A DNA stretch of 64,000 nt, from positions 124,001 through 188,000 of the forward strand of contig CXTY01000013.1 of assembly GCA_001404055.1 (NCBI GenBank), in the 5' to 3' direction. This stretch comes from Roseibium album (GTDB lineage Bacteria > Pseudomonadota > Alphaproteobacteria > Rhizobiales > Stappiaceae). The position numbers and the translations under genes are program-made. A model generated the notes under the pieces. It was not told the DNA's origin and did not search any database. It worked only from the letters and a program-made list of their open reading frames with translations. Numbering within the stretch: position 1 is the stretch's first letter; every line of letters starts with the position of its first letter. This document shows positions 51,645 through 59,906 of the stretch, piece after piece.

Positions 51645-52127
51645 ACCAAATACTGGTAAAAAAATCAAACAATACTCAGTTCAAAATCGCTTTCGAATAA
51701 CAACGAATGACGAGAACAAGCAGCGGGTCTGCACGCAACAAAATCCGGCAGATTTTGTTTTTGGCTGATTGTTCGGTCATGATCTGTTCTCGATGCCCCG
51801 GTCCAGGTGATCATACGATCCAGCAATTGATGCCATCGGAACGATAACTTATCCGCACAATTCACTAAGTAAAAAACACTAAAGACAACACTACCTGCTT
51901 CCTGTTTTGAGAATGACAGAATAAACACCACTTTAATATTCCCTATTTGCCAATATTCCTCCTCTGAAAACAACATCATCATTCACAACCCACCTTAGGT
52001 GTGATAGGTATTTAATCGTTCCAAACAAAATATGACGTTCATTTTGAACGGCGAAGAATTGTGGGAAAGCAGCCGATTTTTCAACAATCGGTTTGCCTGG
52101 CTCGCTACGCATTGGGAGGAATTTTTA
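51645..52127. other. AT-rich 483-bp region after tRNA-Gln without a supported gene
   Basis: Contains the terminator-like hairpin at 51737 and otherwise no gene I can defend. A 105-codon reverse open frame (51665-51982) looks like chance. No direct repeat of the tRNA 3' end and no integrase gene were seen, so an integrated element is not shown. Confidence 0.6.
51737..51762 (+). terminator. Terminator-like hairpin downstream of tRNA-Gln
   Basis: AACAAAATC pairs with GATTTTGTT across the loop CGGCA, followed by TTT. The stem is AT-rich but perfect over 9 bp; it lies about 93 nt after the tRNA. Confidence 0.5.
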
Positions 52128-52760
52128 ATGATCGATTGGAAAATTCAGGGCGAAGAACTCGCCAATTGTAACTGCAACTTCGGGTGCCCCTGTCAATTCG
52201 GTGTCTTGCCGACAACAGGTAACTGCGAAGCGGTCGTCGTGTATGACATTCAGACTGGACATTACGGTGATACCAAACTCGATGGTTTGCGCGCGGCGGG
52301 CGTTTATTATTGGCCCGGCCCTATTCACGAGGGCAATGGCAGCATGCAACTGATCATCGATGATAGTGCCAGTGCAGATCAACGCGCTGCTCTTGAATCG
52401 ATCATGACCGGTCAGGAAACGGAAGAGATGGCAACCATGTGGTTTGTCTTCAGCGCCATGTGCCCGACAAAGCATGAAACATTAAGTGCTCCTATCGAAC
52501 TTGATTGGAATAGAGAAGAGCGTACGGGCAAAGCTAAGGTTGGCAATATATTTAATGTCGAGGTGGGTCCGATACCCAACATCGTGACCGGTGCCCCTCA
52601 CCGGGTTTCGATACAGTTGCCGAACGGTTTCGAGTTCCGCCACGCCGAAATGGCATCAGGCAGGGCCAAAACCACAGCTGGCGAACTCAGTATGAGCTTT
52701 GATTCAACGCACGCGCATTTGGCCAAATTGAACCTGACCGGGCGCGGTGTTGCTGCCTGA
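52128..52760 (+). CDS. DUF1326 protein
   Basis: A 210-residue protein of the DUF1326 family. The start MIDWKIQGEELANCNCNFGC holds four Cys near the N-terminus (C14, C16, C20 and C22, as CNCNFGCPC), typical of the family and suggestive of metal binding. The remainder is a beta-rich domain (MQLIIDDSASADQRAALESI, and HRVSIQLPNGFEFRHAEMA). No signal peptide is visible. GGGAGGAATT precedes the ATG at 52128, much better than the earlier in-frame start at 52032. It is followed 3 bp later by DUF2182, a common pairing in proteobacteria; no function is established. Confidence 0.9.
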   Translation: MIDWKIQGEELANCNCNFGCPCQFGVLPTTGNCEAVVVYDIQTGHYGDTKLDGLRAAGVYYWPGPIHEGNGSMQLIIDDSASADQRAALESIMTGQETEEMATMWFVFSAMCPTKHETLSAPIELDWNREERTGKAKVGNIFNVEVGPIPNIVTGAPHRVSIQLPNGFEFRHAEMASGRAKTTAGELSMSFDSTHAHLAKLNLTGRGVAA

Positions 52761-52763
52761 CCC

Positions 52764-53594
52764 GTGCCCTCGTCGCTAAGCAAACGCGGACCTGTCGAAC
52801 ATGTCGCCTCAAAGGACCTTTGGGTTGTGGCTGGCGCGACGGTTCTCATTGTAATCTTGGCAGGTTTCTACACTTTCTGGGGCGTCGGCATGAACATGTC
52901 GGCGCTCGAAATGACGCGTATGGTGCGGCCTGTGGGAGAGCCAATGCAGATGGGTGCTCAACCCGTCTGGACGCTGCATTATGCGACACTGATTTTCATG
53001 ATGTGGTGGGTCATGATGATCGCGATGATGACGCCAAGCGCCGCACCGATGCTTCTGCTCTACACGGCGCTCAAGCGACAAGGTCCTGAACGCGAACATA
53101 CGGCGCGGTTAAGTCTGCTCTTTCTGACAGGTTATCTCGTTGCATGGGCAGCTTTCAGCATAGCTGCCACAGGATTGCAGTGGGGAACCGAACTTGCAGG
53201 ACTGTCTAACGGACAGATGATGACGTTTCAGTCAAAGAAAGTTGCGGGGTTCGTTCTGTTCGCAGCAGGGCTTTATCAGTTTTCCAGCCTTAAAACCGCA
53301 TGCTTGAAACATTGCCGTTCCCCCGCGCATTTCCTGGCAAACAACAGACGACCGGGCAGCATTGGCGCACTTCGTACAGGGATGCATCACGGCGTATTCT
53401 GCCTTGGCTGCTGCTGGGCCCTGATGGTGTTGCTATTCGTTGGCGGTCTCATGAATCTATACTGGATTGTGGGGTTAGCGCTTTACGTCCTTGCAGAAAA
53501 GATAGTGCCTTATCCGGTGACGTTCTCTCGCGTTACTGGCGGAGTTTTGCTGCTGGCTGGCGTGTGGTTTCTCGGAGCCGAGAAACTCCTATGA
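52764..53594 (+). CDS. DUF2182 integral membrane protein paired with DUF1326
   Basis: A 276-residue polytopic membrane protein. It has the Met-rich helix FMMWWVMMIAMMTPSAAPM (about 78-96), CLKHC (180-184) and CLGCCW (213-218), the same three elements as the stand-alone copy at 13010-13930. It starts with GTG and has no obvious own ribosome site, so translation is probably coupled to the DUF1326 gene ending 3 bp before. The Cys and Met residues sit in or near helices, which would suit Cu(I) or thiol exchange with the DUF1326 CxC cluster (inference). The role is unknown. Confidence 0.88.
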   Translation: MPSSLSKRGPVEHVASKDLWVVAGATVLIVILAGFYTFWGVGMNMSALEMTRMVRPVGEPMQMGAQPVWTLHYATLIFMMWWVMMIAMMTPSAAPMLLLYTALKRQGPEREHTARLSLLFLTGYLVAWAAFSIAATGLQWGTELAGLSNGQMMTFQSKKVAGFVLFAAGLYQFSSLKTACLKHCRSPAHFLANNRRPGSIGALRTGMHHGVFCLGCCWALMVLLFVGGLMNLYWIVGLALYVLAEKIVPYPVTFSRVTGGVLLLAGVWFLGAEKLL

Positions 53595-53643
53595 CGGCCG
53601 AGCCAGACATAACCATCAAGGCTACCGGCAAGCTTCTTATAGC

Positions 53644-55386
53644 TTACACCAACTCTGCCTTGGTAAGTCCCAGGGAAAGATGCTCCAGATCCTCCTGGCG
53701 GCCATAATGCATGGTCTGCAAAAAGTCTGAAACCGCAAAAGATGGCGACGCCTGCAACAATTGGGTGGTGTAGGATTTTGCCTCTGTGTTTTCGGCCTTC
53801 ATGGCATGGCAAGCAGCCAAAAATGCCAACTGAAGTGGTTCCCGTGACGGCAGGTGGCCAAATGCCTCGATTGCTTTGTCGTACTGTCTTGCGTTGAAGT
53901 GCGCTCGCCCAAGATGGCTCCAGAAACGCGGTGGGTGATGAGGATTTAGCCTCATCGCTTTGCGGATCCAGGCAATTCCTTCCTCGGCTTTACCTTGCCA
54001 GTTTAGGACCTCGCCCATCTGAACCACGGCAAGATCATAATTGGGATTCAACTCCAGTGCTCTTTCCTGATGCCGCAAAGCGCGTTCTAGGTCATTTTGC
54101 AAGACATAGATCGCTGCCAGCAATCGATGAACATCTGCATCGTTGTCATCAAGTGATGCGGCCTTGAGAATAGACTCCTTCGACAATCCAAGCATGGCAT
54201 CCACGTCATCGCACCAGCGGTAACCCCACGCCTGACCGTAGATACAGCCGCTCCATGCATGTGCGTGAGCATAGCTGGGGTCGAGCGATACGGCTCGCGC
54301 GATCAGTTTTTGTGCCTCTAGGTTGGACTCCGGATTGCTTTGGTGATGTAAAACTTTTGCGACCAAAACGCATTCGTATGCCGCTAGGTTCGCTGGTTTT
54401 TGCCGCGCCAGCCTATTTTGCTGCGATTCCTCGATGCGACCGGGTAGTGTGGCGACGATCGACGATGTAATTTCATCCTGAATTGCAAAGATGTCATCCA
54501 TGTCTCGGTCATATTTTTCCGCCCAGACATGTGCGTCGCTTTGCGCTTCAATTAACTGTGCGGTAATCCGCAATCGGTTTCCCGCCTTTCGAACACTACC
54601 TTCAACTATGTATTGAGCGCCCAGTTCAGTCGCGATCTCGCGAACATTCACGGATTGCCCCTTGTAAACAAAGGTGGAATTGCGAGAAATCACGAACAAT
54701 TCGTGGCGGCGAGCCAGTTCTGTCAGGATGTCTTCGGTAAGACCGTCAACGAAGAACTCCTGATCGGGATCGTTGCTCATGTTGGCGAACGGAAGCACGG
54801 CTATTGACGGTTTTACGACCGGAGCCGTTTCGTCTGGTGTCGGTGCTGCGTTTTCTGGCTGCGGCGAGTCATCTTGAAGATTTGCCTGATAGATCCGCAC
54901 CGGACGGCTCAAGTTTTTTAGTTTTTTTTCGCCGATGTCAGAAAACGCAATCTCAGTGCGACCTCGGACTTGCTCATAGACCGCTGAAGAGACATTCACT
55001 TCTCCAGCTACGGCCAATTGCTCCAGGCGCGCCGCTACGTTGACACCGTCACCATAAATATCGCCATCATCAAATATGATGTCACCAAGGTTGATACCGA
55101 TCCGGAACTCGATGCGTCGATCAACCTCAACATCCGAGTTCCGCAATTTCATTCGTCGCTGTACTTCTACTGCGCAAAGGACAGCATCGACCACACTTGC
55201 GAATTCAACCAACATTCCGTCGCCGGTGGTTTTGATGATTGTGCCCCGGTTCTTGATGATAGCGGGATCGATGAGTTCGGTGCGGTGGGTGCGCAGCCGT
55301 TCAAGCGTGCTGCGCTCGTCTGCTTCCATAAGTCGGCTGTATCCAACCATGTCTGCGGCAAGAACTGCAGCTAGCCTTTGTTCCAT
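53644..55386 (-). CDS. Class III adenylate/guanylate cyclase with TolB-like and TPR domains
   Basis: A 580-residue protein with three regions. The cyclase domain (1-about 170) has the metal Asp12 (AADMVGYSRLM) and Asp56 (IKTTGDGMLVEF), and Asn116 and Arg120 (YGDGVNVAARLE), so it looks active. The middle domain (about 190-320, IAVLPFANMSNDPDQEFFVD, then LTEDILTELAR) is the TolB N-terminal/FlgO-like fold found in rhizobial cyclases. TPR repeats follow (about 345-560). No membrane segment is present. The ATG at 55386 is preferred to one two codons earlier since GGGAG is placed correctly. It faces the DUF2182 gene. Confidence 0.9.
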   Translation of the reverse strand: MEQRLAAVLAADMVGYSRLMEADERSTLERLRTHRTELIDPAIIKNRGTIIKTTGDGMLVEFASVVDAVLCAVEVQRRMKLRNSDVEVDRRIEFRIGINLGDIIFDDGDIYGDGVNVAARLEQLAVAGEVNVSSAVYEQVRGRTEIAFSDIGEKKLKNLSRPVRIYQANLQDDSPQPENAAPTPDETAPVVKPSIAVLPFANMSNDPDQEFFVDGLTEDILTELARRHELFVISRNSTFVYKGQSVNVREIATELGAQYIVEGSVRKAGNRLRITAQLIEAQSDAHVWAEKYDRDMDDIFAIQDEITSSIVATLPGRIEESQQNRLARQKPANLAAYECVLVAKVLHHQSNPESNLEAQKLIARAVSLDPSYAHAHAWSGCIYGQAWGYRWCDDVDAMLGLSKESILKAASLDDNDADVHRLLAAIYVLQNDLERALRHQERALELNPNYDLAVVQMGEVLNWQGKAEEGIAWIRKAMRLNPHHPPRFWSHLGRAHFNARQYDKAIEAFGHLPSREPLQLAFLAACHAMKAENTEAKSYTTQLLQASPSFAVSDFLQTMHYGRQEDLEHLSLGLTKAELV

Positions 55387-55475
55387 CGGCATCTCCCAGA
55401 TTTGAGGATACACCGCCAAATTTTCAAAATCTATCCGCTCTATTATCAGTTGGAGAGCCTGGAGTTGAATTGATT

Positions 55476-55712
55476 TTAGAGCGCCGATTTTATTTTTTTG
55501 AACGCAGACGCGAGTTCTTCGCCAAGCAGAGATGCTGCTTCACCGACATTGTCAGCGGACTCGCCAAGTTTCGCCTTTGATTCAAAGTCATCCCACTTCT
55601 TTTCAAGCTCGGACCATTCGTCCTGCAATTCCTTGCTGCCCAAATGAATTTTCAGTTTCACTTCGTCATGCGTTTGTTTGATTTCATCAATAAGATCTTT
55701 GAAGTCAGTCAT
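55476..55712 (-). CDS. Small coiled-coil protein
   Basis: A 78-residue highly charged, helical protein (DFKDLIDEIKQTHDEVKLKI, then WSELEKKWDDFESKAKLGES) with no membrane segment. I do not recognise a family. It comes after the holin-like and DUF883 genes in the same direction, and is probably part of that module. The start at 55712 is the first ATG that leaves only family-like helical sequence; the upstream extension is lower complexity. Confidence 0.75.
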   Translation of the reverse strand: MTDFKDLIDEIKQTHDEVKLKIHLGSKELQDEWSELEKKWDDFESKAKLGESADNVGEAASLLGEELASAFKKIKSAL

Positions 55713-55830
55713 GTTTATTCCTTTTCTGCGATTGGAAATATTGCTCAGCCGTTTGAAAGGTTCAGAATTGAATTTGCGCGAGGACCTCCCTGCCCACATT
55801 TAAGGGTGTTGGCCATTCAAAGTGTACGCT

Positions 55831-56322
55831 TCAATTTTTCCCCTTTGACAAGGATTTGATCAACAAAGTCAGGATCGGCGTCAGAAGAGAATTTATCGTG
55901 CCGTCGAGCGGGTTCTTTGAGAACGCCGTCAGACTCTTCTTCAACGAAAGCAGTTCATCGCGAACTGCCATGACTTCGTCCTGAATGTGCTCCGCCTTGG
56001 CTTCCAGTTCCTCAAGACCTGCATCGCGCACTTCCTTCGCAAGTTCCAGTTCTGGTCCGGTTGATAACCTGGAACCCCAGAGCAGCAGCAGGGCCGCTAT
56101 CAGGAAGTCTGCAATTGCGACGCCGAGTGCCGCATAGACGGGTCCCCACTCCTGTTCCAGCGCGAAAAATCCGGCGACGTTCAACATGCCGAGGCCAAAG
56201 ATGAAGATGAGGCCGGCGAAAGCCGTAGCGCCAATTTTTTTCGTTGCGATATTCAGCTTGGCTTCAATGATGAGCAACTCCGCTCGCCAAATGAGCCTCA
56301 TATTTCGAACAACACTTTCCAT
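55831..56322 (-). CDS. Phage-holin-superfamily / YqjE-like membrane protein
   Basis: A 163-residue protein with a short N-terminal cytoplasmic part, two membrane helices (about 34-58 and 64-86, GATAFAGLIFIFGLGMLNVAGFF and ALGVAIADFLIAALLLLWGS) and a long helical tail (about 90-130) ending in another hydrophobic stretch. This matches the layout of YqjE and holin-like (Holin-X) stress proteins, not true phage holins. TAGGAGC precedes the ATG. It follows the DUF883 gene by 9 bp. Confidence 0.75.
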   Translation of the reverse strand: MESVVRNMRLIWRAELLIIEAKLNIATKKIGATAFAGLIFIFGLGMLNVAGFFALEQEWGPVYAALGVAIADFLIAALLLLWGSRLSTGPELELAKEVRDAGLEELEAKAEHIQDEVMAVRDELLSLKKSLTAFSKNPLDGTINSLLTPILTLLIKSLSKGKN

Positions 56323-56331
56323 GGCAAGCTC

Positions 56332-56628
56332 CTAACGGCGCAAAGCGGCCCCTACAACAATTCCGAGTGCAAAGGCCCCGAGGACAGCGGCCACCGGGTG
56401 GTCCTTGATCCCGTCTTCAGCATTGTTAACGAGATCGTTAAGCTGCCTGGAAAGATCCTTCAGCTTTTCTGTTTCAGGTGTAACGCTAGCGCTGACCTCC
56501 TGTTCTGCGTCCTGATCTGGTTCAACCGAAGCGGGTTTGGCGGCCCGTCGCTTTCGTTTGGGACGGTCTTTGTTTGCATCAGACCTCAATTGCGAAACTT
56601 CATCCTGAAGATTACGGGCTCTGGTCAT
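56332..56628 (-). CDS. DUF883 (YqjD/ElaB-like) membrane-anchored protein
   Basis: A 98-residue protein with a basic, disordered N-terminal half (KDRPKRKRRAAKPASVEP) and a C-terminal hydrophobic tail VAAVLGAFALGIVVGAALRR, ending in a Gly-rich GxxxG membrane helix typical of DUF883. E. coli YqjD and ElaB anchor to the inner membrane and bind ribosomes in stationary phase. The chosen ATG (56628) is the most suitable; the upstream extension of six codons is optional. It is divergent from the AI-2E gene. Confidence 0.85.
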   Translation of the reverse strand: MTRARNLQDEVSQLRSDANKDRPKRKRRAAKPASVEPDQDAEQEVSASVTPETEKLKDLSRQLNDLVNNAEDGIKDHPVAAVLGAFALGIVVGAALRR

Positions 56629-56773
56629 AAAGTATGTCCTTCGCAATTTGGGTCTCGGTCCAAGCCGTATTGCTTTGTCTCATAACAACTTATCCAGAAA
56701 GCAAATATGCTTGCGCTTCATCGCAAACCGGACTTACCGTGCATATTAGGAGCAAATCTCGTGCGAGGTCGAC

Positions 56774-57979
56774 ATGGAAAGTGCCGATATTAAGCCCAAC
56801 GGTCAAAATACCGATAAGACCCGTTTCCAGACTTTTCTAATTGGCCTGACAGCGCTTGCAATCGGCGCGGCTTTTCTGGGACTGGTCTGGGATTATCTGA
56901 TTGCACTTTTTCTTGCTTCCGTTTTCAGCGCGATGGCCTCGCCGCTCTACAGGTGGATCTATCGCCACCTTGGTGAGCGAAAAAACCTGTCCGTGGGCGT
57001 AACACTATTTGCGCTGGCAATCGGTTTGTTGCTGCCCCTGTCTCTCATAATTGTTCTTGGTGCTCAGCAAGCAGCAAGTGTTGCGCTTGAGGTGACGGCC
57101 TGGGTTGAGAATCTCGATCTTCCCGCGATTGAGAAGTCTTTGCCTTCCTGGATTCCGTTCAAGGTCGACTTTGCTCAATGGGGTGCGACAATCGCGACCA
57201 AGGTTGGTCAGGCTGCGGGTCAGATCGCGGACTTTTTTGTCACCGCACTTTCACAGGCGACACGCGGAACGGTGCGGTTTTTTCTGAATCTGTTCATCAT
57301 GGTCTATGCGATGATTTTCTTTCTGCCGCAGAAGACCAACATGTTCATTCAGTTGCTCGCGCATACAGGTCTGCCGGAAGACACTCAGAAAAGTCTTGGA
57401 ACCCGCGTAATTTCGATCAGTCGCGCGACAATAAAGGGCACTTTTCTCATCGGTGTAACGCAGGGACTTCTCGGTGGATTAGGGTTCTGGGCTACTGGAT
57501 TGTCCGGCGCAGCGTTCTGGGGTTGCGTCATGGCCGTCCTGTCGGTCATTCCAGGGATCGGTCCGACCCTCGTTCTCATCCCCGGTGTCATCGTTCTTGC
57601 AGCGAATGATCAATATGTTGCAGCGGTCGGTCTAGCCGTCTGGACTGGCCTTGCAGTCACCACCGTGGACAATTTGTTGCGTCCGATCCTCGTGGGTCGC
57701 GATACCCAGATGCCTGATCTTCTGGTTCTGGTCAGCACCTTTGGTGGGCTGGCGGCGTTTGGTGCTGTTGGTCTTGTTCTTGGACCTGTCATCGCCGGCC
57801 TGTTCATTACAATATGGAGCGTTCTTGAAGATCACCTGCAGGCAGACGGCTTGTCAGACAAACCAACAGAAACTCCTCCTGATACGAACGAATCTTCGGA
57901 AGTCTCAAATCGAATTCACGAGTTACAGCAAGAACTCGCTGATCTTAAGGGGCAACGCGAGGCCCCTGAAACGAATTGA
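56774..57979 (+). CDS. AI-2E family transporter
   Basis: A 401-residue membrane protein with about eight hydrophobic segments of the AI-2E/YdiK family: LVWDYLIALFLASVFSAMASPLYRWI at the start, the central long loop with NLDLPAIEKSLPSWIPF, and the C-terminal IPGIGPTLVLIPGVIVL and DNLLRPILVGRDTQMPDLLV motif. The last 40 residues are polar. The family has been linked to export of autoinducer-2 or to sodium/proton antiport; neither can be assigned here. TGCGAGG precedes the ATG. Confidence 0.9.
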   Translation: MESADIKPNGQNTDKTRFQTFLIGLTALAIGAAFLGLVWDYLIALFLASVFSAMASPLYRWIYRHLGERKNLSVGVTLFALAIGLLLPLSLIIVLGAQQAASVALEVTAWVENLDLPAIEKSLPSWIPFKVDFAQWGATIATKVGQAAGQIADFFVTALSQATRGTVRFFLNLFIMVYAMIFFLPQKTNMFIQLLAHTGLPEDTQKSLGTRVISISRATIKGTFLIGVTQGLLGGLGFWATGLSGAAFWGCVMAVLSVIPGIGPTLVLIPGVIVLAANDQYVAAVGLAVWTGLAVTTVDNLLRPILVGRDTQMPDLLVLVSTFGGLAAFGAVGLVLGPVIAGLFITIWSVLEDHLQADGLSDKPTETPPDTNESSEVSNRIHELQQELADLKGQREAPETN

Positions 57980-58009
57980 TCGACATATCTTTTGCTAAAG
58001 TGAACAATA

Positions 58010-58057
58010 ACCAAGCGTGGAAAAAATTAAATTTTTCGTAGGCTGTTGACCAAGCGT
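58010..58057. repeat. Two direct copies of ACCAAGCGT flanking an AT-rich hairpin upstream of the sulfatase gene
   Basis: ACCAAGCGT occurs at 58010-58018 and 58049-58057, with starts 39 bp apart. Between them GAAAAA (58020-58025) and TTTTTC (58032-58037) can form a small hairpin. Could be operators or the end of the AI-2E transcript. Confidence 0.35.
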
Positions 58058-58151
58058 CAATTTCAGCATTTGATTACGCTCGCCGACAACCAAAGCATTG
58101 GCGTAACAACGTTTTTGAAGAATGCGCGATGCACCTTGGAAGGACTGAGAC

Positions 58152-59738
58152 ATGAATTTTCGAATACGAACATTTGCCAGCAGATTGGCCGTTTGTGCAG
58201 TCGGGGCGTTTGCATTTTCCGGTCTAACGCCCGCGCTGGCGCAATCAAATGAAAAGCCGAACATCCTTGTTATCTGGGGCGATGATATTGGCCAATCCAA
58301 TATCTCTGCCTATACATTTGGTCTCATGGGCTACAAGACGCCGAACATTGATCGTGTTGCCGATGAAGGCATGATGTTCACTGATTATTACGGCGAGCAG
58401 TCATGCACAGCAGGCCGGTCCTCCTACATAATGGGACAAAGTGTTTTCCGCACAGGGCTCTCCAAAGTGGGACTTCCAGGTGCCGATCTCGGTATTCGCG
58501 AAGAAGATCCGACGATCGCTGGGCTATTGAAAGCTGAAGGGTATGTCACTGGCCAATTTGGAAAAAACCACCTTGGGGACAAGGACGAACATCTTCCCAC
58601 GAACCATGGCTTCGACGAATTTTTCGGTAATCTGTACCATTTGAACGCTGAAGAAGAGCCGGAAAACGAAGATTACCCAGGCGACATGGTGTTGGCTGAT
58701 GGTCGCACGTTTCGCGAAGCATTTGGTCCGCGCGGTGTGATCAAATCATCTGCAGATGGCTCGATCGAAGATACTGGACCGTTGACGAAAAAGCGCATGG
58801 AAACAGTTGACGACGAGAGTGTCGTTGCAGCCATCGATTTCATTAAACGCGCGAATGATCAAGGCAAACCGTTTTATGTCTGGTGGAACGGAACGCGTAT
58901 GCATTTCCGCACCCACGTCAAGGACGAATTACGGGGTGTGTCTGGTCAGGACGAATATTCGGACGGCATGGTTGAACATGACATGCATGTCGGCCAACTG
59001 TTAGATGTTCTTGATGAACTCGGCATAGCCGACAACACAATCGTTCACTATTCAACCGACAACGGACCGCACTACAACACCTGGCCGGATGCTGCTTCTA
59101 CGCCCTTCTTTGGAGAGAAGAACACCAACTGGGAAGGCGGTTGGCGGGTTCCCTCCATGGTTCGCTGGCCTGGGAAAATCGAAGCTGGAGCAGTTTCCAA
59201 CCAGATCATGCACCATATGGATTGGTTGCCGACTTATCTTGCTGCCGCAGGCGTCCCGGACATAAAGGAACAGCTAAAAGAAGGCGGTGTCCAGGCGATT
59301 GGTCGCGAATACAAGGTCCATCTTGATGGATACAATTTTCTGCCACACATCACTGGTCAGGATGACAAAGGCCCGCGTGCTGAAATCTTCTATTTCTCTG
59401 ATGATGGTGATCTGACAGCTCTGCGTTGGAACGACTGGAAACTGCTGTTCATGGAGCAGAAGGAATACAAAACCTTCAGAGCGTGGATCGAGCCATTCAC
59501 ACCGCTGCGTTTGCCTTTGATCTTCAACTTGCGCCGCGATCCTTATGAACGCTCCTATCAGACATCCAATACCTATTACGATTGGCTGCTCGACAGGGCA
59601 TATCTGCTGGTTCCAGCTCAACAATACGTTGGAAATTTCCTGGCAACATTCAAGGAATTCCCACCGCGCCAGAAAGCGGCAAGTTTCTCTCTTGACCAGG
59701 TCATGGAAAAACTCAGCACACCAGGTGGTGCTCAATAA
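58152..59738 (+). CDS. Exported arylsulfatase (FGly-type)
   Basis: A 528-residue sulfatase with a signal peptide (cut near ALA|QS, about residue 30). The calcium-site Asp44-Asp45 lies in VIWGDDIGQSN. The formylglycine motif is CTAGR at residues 85-89, with the Cys at 85. Other family segments are VTGQFGKNHLGD, FYVWWNGTRMHFRTHVKDE and HYSTDNGPHYNTWPD, plus YLAAAGVPDIKE near the C-terminal part. It would release sulfate from aryl or other sulfate esters in the periplasm. It needs a formylglycine-generating enzyme; none is encoded in this window. GGAAGG lies before the ATG. Confidence 0.92.
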   Translation: MNFRIRTFASRLAVCAVGAFAFSGLTPALAQSNEKPNILVIWGDDIGQSNISAYTFGLMGYKTPNIDRVADEGMMFTDYYGEQSCTAGRSSYIMGQSVFRTGLSKVGLPGADLGIREEDPTIAGLLKAEGYVTGQFGKNHLGDKDEHLPTNHGFDEFFGNLYHLNAEEEPENEDYPGDMVLADGRTFREAFGPRGVIKSSADGSIEDTGPLTKKRMETVDDESVVAAIDFIKRANDQGKPFYVWWNGTRMHFRTHVKDELRGVSGQDEYSDGMVEHDMHVGQLLDVLDELGIADNTIVHYSTDNGPHYNTWPDAASTPFFGEKNTNWEGGWRVPSMVRWPGKIEAGAVSNQIMHHMDWLPTYLAAAGVPDIKEQLKEGGVQAIGREYKVHLDGYNFLPHITGQDDKGPRAEIFYFSDDGDLTALRWNDWKLLFMEQKEYKTFRAWIEPFTPLRLPLIFNLRRDPYERSYQTSNTYYDWLLDRAYLLVPAQQYVGNFLATFKEFPPRQKAASFSLDQVMEKLSTPGGAQ

Positions 59739-59906
59739 ACATGGCACTTGTTGTCTTAGCCCTGGGCGGTACATCTTGTGCTGCCCAGGGCAATTTCGGT
59801 TTAATTATTGAGTTAACAAGACTGGCTTTTACTGCGTGGTCTGCATTCTTAATTGGCATCAGTTGGATCCGTAAGACAGATTTCAAAATTTGGAGTGGGT
59901 ATCAGC

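Noticed and set aside
51665..51982. Reverse open frame of 105 codons in the tRNA-Gln downstream gap
   Set aside because: Low-quality protein-like composition, no ribosome site seen, overlaps the terminator-like hairpin, and the region is AT-rich non-coding by appearance.
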